15,169 nt of DNA from DASRHY01 sp046765875. Lineage in GTDB: Bacteria; Actinomycetota; Actinomycetes; Propionibacteriales; Kribbellaceae. The DNA lies in the NCBI GenBank assembly GCA_046765875.1, contig JBKPSJ010000414.1, positions 1-15,169 on the forward strand, read 5' to 3'. The position numbers and the translations under genes were made by a program. Below the pieces are notes generated by a model, which was not told the origin of the DNA, did not search any database, and worked only from the letters and a program-made list of their open reading frames with translations. Below, piece by piece: positions 1 through 7,617 of this stretch. The stretch's first letter is position 1; each line of letters opens with the position of its first letter.

Positions 1-225
1 AAACACGCCGGCTCACTGTTCGCCTTCGCTCTGGACACCGCGCGGGCGTCGGTGCGCCGGCCGTTCCAGTTGCGCGAGTTCCTGCAGCAGGCCTGGTTCG
101 TGGCCAGCGTGACGATCATCCCGACCGCGCTGGTGGCGATCCCGTTCGGTGCGGTGATCGCGCTGCAGGTCGGCGGGCTGATCAAGCAGTTCGGCGCCCA
201 GGCGTTCACCGCTTCTGCTCCGCTC
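1..225 (+). repeat. In-frame tandem repeat, copy 1 of a 75-codon unit in yrbE-A
   Basis: This 225-base unit repeats at exactly 225 bases downstream. By hand alignment the copies differ at 39 of 225 positions. The first 19 codons carry 21 differences, while codons 20-70 (58-210) carry 11, of which 9 are synonymous. Bases 151-197 are a perfect 47-base match to copy 2. Whether a further copy lies upstream cannot be seen, because the window opens inside this unit. Confidence 0.95.
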
Positions 226-972
226 AGGCACGCCGGAAACCTGTTCGCGTTCGGCGCCGACGCCGTCCGCGCGGTGTTCCGGCGGCCGTTCCAGTGGCGC
301 GAATTCCTCCAGCAGGCCTGGTTCGTCGCCAGCGTCACGATCATCCCGACCGCTTTGGTCGCGATCCCGTTCGGCGCGGTGATCGCGCTGCAGGTCGGCG
401 GGCTGATCAAGCAGTTCGGCGCGCAGTCGTTCACCGGCTCGGCCGCGGTGCTCGCCGTGGTCCGCGAGGCCTCGCCGATCGCGACCGCGCTGCTGATCGC
501 GGGAGCCGGCGGCTCGGCGATCTGCGCCGACCTCGGGGCGCGCAAGATCCGCGAGGAGCTCGACGCGATGATGGTGCTCGGCATCGACCCGATGCAGCGA
601 CTGGTCGCGCCGCGGGTGCTGGCCTGCATGCTGGTCGCCGGCTTCCTCAACGGCATGGTCAGCGTGGTCGGCGTGATGGGCGGCTACTTCTTCAACGTGA
701 TCCTGCAGAACGGGACGCCCGGCGCCTATCTGTCGTCGTTCACGCTGCTGGCGCAGCTACCCGACCTGTGGCAGGGGACCGCCAAGGCGATCGTGTTCGG
801 ATTCATCGCGGCCATCGTCGCGTCGTACAAGGGGATGAACGCCGGCGGCGGCCCGAAGGGCGTCGGCGATGCGGTCAACCAGTCCGTGGTCATCACCTTC
901 ATGCTGCTGTTCGTCGCGAACTTCGTGATGACCGCGATCTACTTCCAGCTCGTTCCCCCGAAGGGAGCGTGA
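1..972 (+). CDS. yrbEA: YrbE/MlaE-family Mce permease subunit A, 5'-partial, with duplicated N-terminal unit
   Basis: Integral-membrane permease of an Mce lipid importer, expected to pair with the next gene product and an MceG-type ATPase in the cytoplasmic membrane. The frame is open from base 1, so the true start lies upstream; 323 residues are visible. The family core is clear: EASPIA at residue 156, a glycine-rich GAGGSAICADLG stretch, then the coupling segment EELDAMMVLGIDP near 185, followed by hydrophobic helices to the C-terminus. The oddity is at the N-terminus. Residues 1-75 and 76-150 are two copies of one unit (HAG.LFAF, RRPFQ.REFLQQAWFVAS, then a hydrophobic segment ending LIKQFGAQ). 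Family members normally have this once in a protein of about 250-290 residues. No credible ribosome-binding site or start precedes copy 2, so it reads as one fused protein. An internal GTG at 52 is an unlikely start because homology continues upstream of it. Family assignment is near certain; function of the fused form is unknown. Confidence 0.93.
   Translation, partial: KHAGSLFAFALDTARASVRRPFQLREFLQQAWFVASVTIIPTALVAIPFGAVIALQVGGLIKQFGAQAFTASAPLRHAGNLFAFGADAVRAVFRRPFQWREFLQQAWFVASVTIIPTALVAIPFGAVIALQVGGLIKQFGAQSFTGSAAVLAVVREASPIATALLIAGAGGSAICADLGARKIREELDAMMVLGIDPMQRLVAPRVLACMLVAGFLNGMVSVVGVMGGYFFNVILQNGTPGAYLSSFTLLAQLPDLWQGTAKAIVFGFIAAIVASYKGMNAGGGPKGVGDAVNQSVVITFMLLFVANFVMTAIYFQLVPPKGA
226..450 (+). 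repeat. In-frame tandem repeat, copy 2 of the 75-codon unit in yrbE-A
   Basis: This is the copy that runs into the rest of the permease: GAQSFTGSAAV continues into LAVVREASP as in ordinary family members. Copy 1 instead breaks after GAQAFTASA and passes directly into the start of this unit (PLRHAGNLFAF). In the conserved core (283-435), 49 of 51 residues equal copy 1; the changes are L to W and A to S. Bases 376-422 form the perfect 47-base match. Confidence 0.95.
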
Positions 973-977
973 GCCGG

Positions 978-1805
978 ATGTCCATGGTCGACACCCTCGT
1001 TCGCAGGCCGGTCAGGATGCTGGACCAGCTCGGCGACCAGTTGGCCTTCTACGTCAAGGCGCTGTCCTGGAGCCCGAAGGCGATCCGCCGGTACAAGAAG
1101 GAGGTCGTCCGGCTGCTGGCCGAGGTTACCCTCGGCGGCGGCGCGCTGGCCGTCATCGGCGGCACCGTCGGCGTCATCACGTTCCTGGCCTTCTTCACCG
1201 GTACCGAGGTCGGGCTGCAGGGCTATTCCGCGTTGAACCAGATCGGCACCTCGGCGTTCGCAGGCTTCGTCTCGGCGTACATCAACACCCGCGAGATCGC
1301 GCCGCTGATCGCCGGCATCGCGCTGGCGGCGACCGTCGGCTGCGGCTTCACCGCCCAGCTCGGTGCGATGCGGATCAGCGAGGAGGTCGACGCGCTCGAG
1401 GTGATGGCGGTGCCGTCGCTGCCGTACCTGGTCACCACCCGGATCATCGCCGGCATGGTCGCGATCGTCCCGCTGTACGTCGTCGGGCTGCTCTCGTCGT
1501 ACTTCGCGACCAGAGCAACCGTGACCCTGGCGTACGGGCAGAGTACGGGAACCTACGACCACTACTTCAACTTGTTCCTGCCACCCGGCGATGTGCTGTG
1601 GTCGTTCGGCAAGGTGCTGGTGTTCGCGGTTCTGGTCGTGATGGTGCACTGCTACCACGGGTACCACGCGACCGGCGGCCCGGCCGGTGTCGGTGTCGCG
1701 GTCGGCAAGGCGGTACGGACCTCGATCGTCGTGATCAACGTCGTCGACCTGCTGCTGTCGATGGCGATCTGGGGGACCACGACCACGGTGAGGCTCGCTG
1801 GATGA
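978..1805 (+). CDS. yrbEB: YrbE/MlaE-family Mce permease subunit B
   Basis: Second permease subunit of the Mce transporter (275 aa), expected to form a heterodimer with the upstream YrbE in the cytoplasmic membrane. Visible family marks are REIAPLIAGIALAATVGCGF, followed by EEVDALEVMAVPS from residue 135, the counterpart of the coupling segment in the partner. Several long hydrophobic stretches flank it (around residues 48-80, 155-185, 210-235 and 250-265). The ATG at 978 follows an AGGGAG-like ribosome-binding site within the end of the upstream gene; a second ATG two codons later (984) is possible. Only five bases separate it from the upstream stop, and its own stop overlaps the mceA start (ATGA). 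In contrast to its partner it has no N-terminal duplication and a normal length. Confidence 0.95.
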   Translation: MSMVDTLVRRPVRMLDQLGDQLAFYVKALSWSPKAIRRYKKEVVRLLAEVTLGGGALAVIGGTVGVITFLAFFTGTEVGLQGYSALNQIGTSAFAGFVSAYINTREIAPLIAGIALAATVGCGFTAQLGAMRISEEVDALEVMAVPSLPYLVTTRIIAGMVAIVPLYVVGLLSSYFATRATVTLAYGQSTGTYDHYFNLFLPPGDVLWSFGKVLVFAVLVVMVHCYHGYHATGGPAGVGVAVGKAVRTSIVVINVVDLLLSMAIWGTTTTVRLAG

Positions 1806-3175
1806 GCACACTCGTCAAACGGGGCATGGGCATCACAGCCATAGCGCTGTCGTTGCTGCTGGTCTGGTTGACGTACGCGTTCTACAACCAGGAGTTCACG
1901 CGCACCGTCGACGTGACCCTGGAGACCAGCCACATCGGCCTGCAGCTCAACCCGCGCTCGGACGTCAAGCTGCGCGGCATCATCGTCGGGTCGGTGCGCG
2001 ACATCAGCACGAACGGCGACGGTGCCAAGGTGGTGCTCGCGCTCAAGCCGTCGATGACCCGGATGATCCCGGACAACGTCAGCGCCCGGATCCTGCCCAA
2101 GACCCTGTTCGGCGAGAAGTTCGTCTCGCTGGTGCCGCCGGACCACCCCGACCGGCCGATCAGGGCCCGGGACGTGATCAAGCGCGACGACACCACCGTC
2201 GGCATCGAGGTCGAGAAGGTACTCAACGACGCGCTGCCGCTGCTCACCGCGCTCGATCCGGCCGACCTGAACGCGACGCTGAACGCACTGGCCACCGCGC
2301 TCGAGGGCCGCGGCGAGGAACTCGGCCGCACGCTGACCGAGCTCGACGGGTACCTCAAGAAGCTCAACCCGCACATGTCGACCGCGATCGAGGACCTCAG
2401 GCGGCTGGTCACGGTCTCGAACGTGTACAGCGGCGTGGCCGACGACGTCGTCAAGGTGCTGCAGGACTCCGTCCTCACCGGCAACACCATCGTGGACAAG
2501 CAACAGCAGTTGCAGCGGTTCTTCGCCGATGTCACTGACATGTCCGACCAGGCCAACTCGGTGCTGGAGCACAACGAGGACCGGCTGATCCGGCTCGGCA
2601 CTGTGAGCCGGCCGGTCATTCACCTGCTGGAGTGGTATGCGCCGATGATCCGCTGCACCCTGCAGGTGCAGGCCGACACGCTGCCCTCGCTGAACGAGAC
2701 GTTCCGCAACGGCGCACTGCACATCAACCTCAAGATCATCAGCAACCAGCCGACGCCGTACTCGCCGTCGGAGCTGCCCAAGTACGGCGAGCACTGGGCG
2801 TGGACAGGCAAGGCGCGCAAGTGCGCGTCCCGCAACTTCGCGTACGACGGCTACCCGGGTCCGTACACCGCGGACAACCCGTCGCCGCTGGTCAAGACGA
2901 ACGACGGCGTCAAGGGTGCGCACCACAAGGTGCCCGACAACCAGCAGGTGCCCGCGGACCACCCGAGCAACGGCGACATCCCGGCCTCGGACTCGAACTC
3001 CTCCGGCGGCGCGGCCGGCCCGGCGAGCATGGGGTACTCCGGCACCGCGGCCGAGCAGCGGATGGTCAACAGCATCGTCGGCCCGGCGATGGGGGTGCGC
3101 GCCGAGGACGTACCGAGCATCGCAACACTGATGTTCGGCCCGCTGGCCCGCGGTGGGCAGGTGAGCATGGGATGA
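1802..3175 (+). CDS. mceA: Mce family protein MceA (MlaD-domain lipid-transport subunit)
   Basis: First of six MCE-domain subunits (457 aa), expected to be anchored in the membrane and project outward as part of a hetero-hexameric lipid channel. A single N-terminal hydrophobic helix spans about residues 10-28. The MlaD/MCE domain follows (about 35-118), containing RGIIVGSVRDI and the family motif KTLFGEKFVSLVPP. A long helical region with heptad-like leucines (about 130-300) forms the stalk. The C-terminal tail is rich in P, S, N and G and looks disordered. The ATG overlaps the yrbE-B stop by four bases, with GTGAGG about eight bases upstream. Position directly after the two yrbE genes identifies it as the A subunit. 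Substrate cannot be read from the sequence: characterised actinobacterial Mce systems move fatty or mycolic acids or sterols. Confidence 0.94.
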   Translation: MSTLVKRGMGITAIALSLLLVWLTYAFYNQEFTRTVDVTLETSHIGLQLNPRSDVKLRGIIVGSVRDISTNGDGAKVVLALKPSMTRMIPDNVSARILPKTLFGEKFVSLVPPDHPDRPIRARDVIKRDDTTVGIEVEKVLNDALPLLTALDPADLNATLNALATALEGRGEELGRTLTELDGYLKKLNPHMSTAIEDLRRLVTVSNVYSGVADDVVKVLQDSVLTGNTIVDKQQQLQRFFADVTDMSDQANSVLEHNEDRLIRLGTVSRPVIHLLEWYAPMIRCTLQVQADTLPSLNETFRNGALHINLKIISNQPTPYSPSELPKYGEHWAWTGKARKCASRNFAYDGYPGPYTADNPSPLVKTNDGVKGAHHKVPDNQQVPADHPSNGDIPASDSNSSGGAAGPASMGYSGTAAEQRMVNSIVGPAMGVRAEDVPSIATLMFGPLARGGQVSMG

Positions 3176-4206
3176 AGCTGCCCGACAAGCGGACCACCTC
3201 GGCGACGATCAAGCTCGCGATCTTCTGCGTGATCACCGCCGTCGCGACGGCGTTGCTCGCGGCAACGATCGGCAACATCACGCTGGATCGCAAGTTCTCG
3301 TACAAGGCGATCTTCAGCGACGTCACCGGGCTCAACAAGGGCGACGACATCCGGATCGCCGGGGTCCGGATCGGCCAGGTCGACGAGATCGAGGTCCACG
3401 ACACCAGATACGCGCGGGTGACGTTCAGCATCGATGCCGACCAGGTGCTGGAGGAGAGCACCCACGCCACGATCCGCTATCGCAATCTGGCGGGTAACAG
3501 GTACATAGCGCTGACCGAAGGCACCGGTTCGAAGGATCGGCTACACCACAACGCCACCATCCCGCTCGCGCAGACCGCTCCGGCGCTCGACCTCGGCGTG
3601 CTGTTCAACGGGTTCAAGCCGTTGTTCGCCGCGTTGTCGCCGAACGACGTGAACACGTTCGCGAACGAGGTCATCAAGGTCCTGCAGGGCGAAGGCGGAA
3701 CGGTCGAGAGCCTGCTCGCACGTACGGCGTCCCTGACGACGACGCTGGCGGACAAGGACAAGGTGATCGGGGACCTGATCAGCAACCTGACCGACTTGCT
3801 GCAAGTGGTCTCGGACCGCCAGCAGAACTTCTCCGCGTTGCTGATCAACCTGCAGAAGTTCGTCTCGGGGCTGAGCCAGGACATCCAGCCGATCCTCGAC
3901 ACGCTCGGCAACATCAACGCGCTGAACACCAAGACGGCCGGGCTGCTGCATCAGGGCCGGGCGCCGCTGAAGCAGGACCTCGACCGGCTGCGCACGCTGT
4001 CGACCACGCTCAACGACACCCAGGCGATCTGGGTCAAGACGCTGCAGTTCATGCCGACCAAGCTGCAGACGCTCGGCCGGACCGCGACGTACGGGTCCTG
4101 GTTCAACTTCTACCTGTGCAGGTTCAGCGGGAACGTCGTGCTCCCGGCCGGCAACCGGGTGCCGATCCAGTACGAGGTCAACTCGGCGAGGTGTCAGAAC
4201 CAGTGA
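3172..4206 (+). CDS. mceB: Mce family protein MceB
   Basis: Second MCE subunit (344 aa). An N-terminal membrane helix covers about residues 13-33. The MCE domain covers about 38-118, with GVRIGQVDEIEV and RNLAGNRYIALTEG in the place of the GEKF motif. The LFNGFKPLF segment at 144-152, followed by LSPNDVN, is typical of MceB proteins and supports the subunit assignment independently of gene order. A helical stalk follows. Near the C-terminus are YGSWFNFYLCRF and a second cysteine in the last four residues (CQNQ), which could pair outside the membrane. The ATG overlaps the mceA stop by four bases (ATGA). Confidence 0.94.
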   Translation: MKLPDKRTTSATIKLAIFCVITAVATALLAATIGNITLDRKFSYKAIFSDVTGLNKGDDIRIAGVRIGQVDEIEVHDTRYARVTFSIDADQVLEESTHATIRYRNLAGNRYIALTEGTGSKDRLHHNATIPLAQTAPALDLGVLFNGFKPLFAALSPNDVNTFANEVIKVLQGEGGTVESLLARTASLTTTLADKDKVIGDLISNLTDLLQVVSDRQQNFSALLINLQKFVSGLSQDIQPILDTLGNINALNTKTAGLLHQGRAPLKQDLDRLRTLSTTLNDTQAIWVKTLQFMPTKLQTLGRTATYGSWFNFYLCRFSGNVVLPAGNRVPIQYEVNSARCQNQ

Positions 4207-5216
4207 AGGCCTTCCGCGAGCGCAACCCCGTCACGACAGGTGTCGTCGGCCTGACGGTGATCGGGTTGCTGATGCTGATCGCGTTCAGGGCACAGGACCT
4301 GCCGCTGATCGGCGGCGGCACCCGGTACTCCGCGCAGTTCACCGAGGCCGCCGGGCTGAAGCCCAACGACGAGGTCCGGGTGGCCGGCGTACGGGTCGGC
4401 CAGGTCGAGAAGGTCGAGCTCGACGGCGACCACGTGAAGGTCACCTTCCGGGTCCAGGACGTCAAGGGCGTCAAGCTCGGCGACGAGACCCGGGCGGAGA
4501 CCAAGATCAAGACGCTGCTCGGCGCGAAGTTCCTGATGCTGATCCCGGAGGGGTCCGGCCGGCTCAAGGCCGGCACCGAGATCCCGCTGGACCGCACGGT
4601 CTCGCCGTACGACGTGATCGACGCGTTCTCCGACCTGGCGACCACGACCGAGCGGATCGACACCGCGCAGCTCGCGAAGGCGCTCGACACGTTGTCGGCG
4701 ACGTTCCAGAACACCCCGGCGGAGGTGCGGGCCTCGCTCACCGGCCTGTCGCGGCTGTCCCGCAGTGTCGCCGCCCGGGACGACCAGCTCAAGAAGCTGC
4801 TGAGCAACTCCAAGGTCGTCACCAAGGTGCTCGCCGACCGGAACCAGGAACTGATCACGCTGATGCGCGACGGCACCAGGGTGTTCCAGGCGATCCAGGC
4901 CCGCCGCAACCTCGTCCACCAGTTGCTGGTCACCTCGCAGCAGCTGTCCGCCCAGGTGACCGCGCTGGTCCGGGAGAACCGCAAGAACCTGGCTCCGACG
5001 CTGGCTCAGGTGAACGGCGTGCTGTCGGTGCTGGTGAAGAACCAGAACGCACTGGACCAGAGCATGCGGCTGCTGGCGCCGTTCGTACGGGTGTTCGCGA
5101 ACACGCTGGGCACAGGGCCGTGGTTCGACACCTTTATACAGAACGTCGTGCCGGTGCCGAAGATCCCGGCGCCGGCGGTCCCGATCCCGGGGCTGCCGAC
5201 GGGAGGTGGCCGCTGA
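4203..5216 (+). CDS. mceC: Mce family protein MceC
   Basis: Third MCE subunit (337 aa). The N-terminus KAFRERNP precedes a membrane helix at about 11-28. The MCE domain (about 40-118) contains GVRVGQVEKVEL and KTLLGAKFLMLIPEG, and a long helical stalk extends to about 300. The C-terminus is a short proline-rich tail (VPKIPAPAVPIPGLP). The GTG at 4203 is chosen because it overlaps the mceB stop as GTGA, like other junctions in this operon, and gives the usual short basic N-terminus. An in-frame GTG at 4191 is the alternative and would add four residues. The WFD motif near the C-terminus (GPWFDTFIQNVV) has no cysteine, whereas MceB has one at the comparable place. Confidence 0.92.
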   Translation: MKAFRERNPVTTGVVGLTVIGLLMLIAFRAQDLPLIGGGTRYSAQFTEAAGLKPNDEVRVAGVRVGQVEKVELDGDHVKVTFRVQDVKGVKLGDETRAETKIKTLLGAKFLMLIPEGSGRLKAGTEIPLDRTVSPYDVIDAFSDLATTTERIDTAQLAKALDTLSATFQNTPAEVRASLTGLSRLSRSVAARDDQLKKLLSNSKVVTKVLADRNQELITLMRDGTRVFQAIQARRNLVHQLLVTSQQLSAQVTALVRENRKNLAPTLAQVNGVLSVLVKNQNALDQSMRLLAPFVRVFANTLGTGPWFDTFIQNVVPVPKIPAPAVPIPGLPTGGGR

Positions 5217-6373
5217 TGCGCAGGCTGGACTCGGTGCCACGCGTGCTCGCGGTGGGTGTCGTACTGCTGGTCCTGATGGTGCTTGTGGTGGCGCTGCGGC
5301 CGAAGGCGGACCGGACGACTGCAACGGCGTACTTCCCGCGGACGGTCAGCTTGTACCCGGGGTCGGACGTACGGATCCTCGGCGTCAAGGTCGGCGAGGT
5401 CGACAGGGTGACCCCGGTCGGCAAGTCGGTCCGGGTCACATTCTGGTGGGACGCCAAGCACAAGGTCCCGGCGAACGCGAAGGCGGCCATCGTGTCGCCG
5501 GCGATCGTGGCCGACCGCTACATACAGCTCACCCCGGTCTACCGCGGCGGCGCGGCGATAGCCGACGGCGCGCAGTTCCCGCTGGACCGGACCGCAGTTC
5601 CGCTCGAACTCGACCAGGTCTACAGCAGCCTCAACGACCTGTCGGTCGCACTCGGCCCGAAGGGTGCCAACGACCAGGGCGCGCTGTCGCGGCTGCTCGA
5701 GGTCAGCGCGCGCAACCTCGACGGCCAGGGCCTCAAGGTCAACAACACCATCACCGATTACGCCGCGCTGTCGCGCACCCTGGGCGGGCAGTCCGGCGAC
5801 CTGTTCACGACGGTCCGGCAGCTGCAGACGTTCGTGTCCGCGCTGGCCGCCAACGACAGCCTGGTCCGGCAGTTCAACGCCAGCTTCGCCGCCACCTCGC
5901 AGACGCTGGCCGGCGAGCGGACCGACCTGCGCAAATCGTTGTCGATGCTGGCCACCGCGCTGGCCGAGGTGACCACGTTCGTCCGGGACAACCGCGGCGC
6001 GCTGCGCAACACCGTCCACCAGGCGACCGTGCTGTCCGAGGTGCTGGCCACGGAGAAGGATGCGCTCGCCGAGGTCCTGGACGACGCGCCGCAGGCGCTG
6101 AACAACCTGTCGCACACGTACAACCCGAAATCCGCGACGCTCGACACCCGGATGAACCTGGAGCAGGCGAACGACCCGGCGCTGCTGCTGTGCTCGCTGC
6201 TGCGTCAGGCCAAGCAGCCGATGTCGACCTGCCAGGCGCTCAAGGGCGTGCTCGACATGATCCCGAAGCTCGGCGCACCCCAGGGCGGATCGCCGGCCGG
6301 ATCCGCACCTGTCATGCCGAGCAGGGACAACGTCGACCCGACGCTCGGCGGGATCGCCGGAGGTGGCCGATGA
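5216..6373 (+). CDS. mceD: Mce family protein MceD
   Basis: Fourth MCE subunit (385 aa). A hydrophobic helix at about residues 9-28 anchors it in the membrane. The MCE domain (about 32-115) has GVKVGEVDRVTPVG and PAIVADRYIQLTP, the MceD form of the conserved hexamer-ring motif. A helical stalk spans about 125-310. The C-terminal part has LLLCSLLRQAKQPMSTC, a cysteine pair likely outside the membrane, and a glycine- and proline-rich tail. The start overlaps the mceC stop by one base (TGATG) and lies nine bases after a strong GGGAGG. Confidence 0.94.
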   Translation: MRRLDSVPRVLAVGVVLLVLMVLVVALRPKADRTTATAYFPRTVSLYPGSDVRILGVKVGEVDRVTPVGKSVRVTFWWDAKHKVPANAKAAIVSPAIVADRYIQLTPVYRGGAAIADGAQFPLDRTAVPLELDQVYSSLNDLSVALGPKGANDQGALSRLLEVSARNLDGQGLKVNNTITDYAALSRTLGGQSGDLFTTVRQLQTFVSALAANDSLVRQFNASFAATSQTLAGERTDLRKSLSMLATALAEVTTFVRDNRGALRNTVHQATVLSEVLATEKDALAEVLDDAPQALNNLSHTYNPKSATLDTRMNLEQANDPALLLCSLLRQAKQPMSTCQALKGVLDMIPKLGAPQGGSPAGSAPVMPSRDNVDPTLGGIAGGGR

Positions 6374-7617
6374 GACGGCGGCGTACCTCGGTGGTAGCGC
6401 TGGTCGCGGCCGGTGTCATGCTGCTCAGCGGCTGCGACTTCAACGTGTTCTCGCTGCCGCTGCCGGGCGGTGCCAAGATCAAGGGCCCGTCGTACGTGGT
6501 CACCGCCGAGTTCAAGGACGTGCTCGACCTGGTGCCGAAGTCGTCGGTCAAGGTCAACGACGTCACCGTCGGGCGGGTCGAGAAGGTCTTGCTGGACGGG
6601 TACGTCGCCGAGGTGCGGATGCGGTTGCCGAAGAGCGTGGCACTGCCGGACAACGCCCGGGCCACGATCCGGCAGACCAGCCTGCTGGGCGAGAAGTTCG
6701 TCTCGCTGGCGCCGCCGACGGCCGACCTGGACGGCGAGGAGCCGCAGGGCACGCTCGGCAACGGCGAGCTGATCCCGCTGGCGCACACCACCAGCAGCGT
6801 CGAGGTCGAGGACGTCTTCTCCGCGTTGTCCCTGCTGCTCAACGGCGGCGGGGTCGCGCAGCTCAAGATCATCACCGACGAACTGAACAAGGCGCTGTCC
6901 GGCAACGAACCGGCGATCCGCTCGGTGCTCGGGCAGCTCAATGCCTTCATCGGCACACTGGACGCCGGCAAGAACACGATCGTCGACGCGATCGTTGCCC
7001 TCGACAACCTGGCGAAGAAGCTGAACGCACAGAAGGCGACGCTCGCGACCGCGATCGACTCGCTGCCCGGCTCCCTGAAGGTTCTCGACCAGCAGCGGTC
7101 GGCCCTCGTGCGTACTCTCCAGGCGCTGTCGAAGCTCGGTGCCACCGGAGTACGGGTGATCAACGCGACCCAGGCCGACACGATCGCCAACCTGCGCTCG
7201 CTGAACCCGATCCTGACCGAGCTGATCAGGGCCGGCCGGGACCTGCCGAACGCGATGGAGCTGGTGTTCACCTACCCGTTCCCGGACAGCGCGGCGCGCG
7301 CGGTCAAGGGTGACTACACCAACCTCGACGTCACCCTGGACGTGGACACCGAGCAGGTCCTCAAGCAAATCCCTGGTCTGCAGGCGTTGCCGAAGCTGCC
7401 GGCGCTGCCGAAGGTCCCGGTCCCGACCGTCACGATCCCGAAGCCGCCGGGCATCCCGAATCCGACGGTTCCGTCGCTGCCCTCGGTGCCGGTGCCGACC
7501 GGGGCAGGGCCGACAACCTGTGTGACCGTGCTCGGCCAGCCGGTGTGCAACCCGCTCAACCGGGCCGGGCTCGACCCGGCGCTGGCCGAGATGATGATGC
7601 CGGGGGTGCGCGGATGA
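6370..7617 (+). CDS. mceE: Mce family lipoprotein MceE
   Basis: Fifth MCE subunit (415 aa) and the lipoprotein of the set. The N-terminus has five basic or near-basic residues, a short hydrophobic core and a lipobox LSGC with the modified cysteine at residue 22. It is therefore anchored by lipid rather than a transmembrane helix, as is usual for MceE. The MCE domain (about 40-125) contains TVGRVEKVLLDG and TSLLGEKFVSLAPP, and the stalk is helical to about 280. Residues 342-377 form a dense run of proline every two to four residues, then Cys384 and Cys393, which could form a disulfide. The ATG overlaps the mceD stop by four bases and follows GGAGG six bases upstream. Confidence 0.95.
   Translation: MRRRRTSVVALVAAGVMLLSGCDFNVFSLPLPGGAKIKGPSYVVTAEFKDVLDLVPKSSVKVNDVTVGRVEKVLLDGYVAEVRMRLPKSVALPDNARATIRQTSLLGEKFVSLAPPTADLDGEEPQGTLGNGELIPLAHTTSSVEVEDVFSALSLLLNGGGVAQLKIITDELNKALSGNEPAIRSVLGQLNAFIGTLDAGKNTIVDAIVALDNLAKKLNAQKATLATAIDSLPGSLKVLDQQRSALVRTLQALSKLGATGVRVINATQADTIANLRSLNPILTELIRAGRDLPNAMELVFTYPFPDSAARAVKGDYTNLDVTLDVDTEQVLKQIPGLQALPKLPALPKVPVPTVTIPKPPGIPNPTVPSLPSVPVPTGAGPTTCVTVLGQPVCNPLNRAGLDPALAEMMMPGVRG

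Noticed and set aside
274..972. Separate gene starting at GTG 274 in the second copy of the permease repeat
   Set aside because: No ribosome-binding site upstream, and the frame is open and homologous before it, so a fused gene is the simpler reading.
939..5324. Long open frames on the minus strand opposite the mce genes
   Set aside because: They are rich in R, H, V, D and Q without domains or hydrophobic pattern, as expected from the mirror of GC-rich codons.
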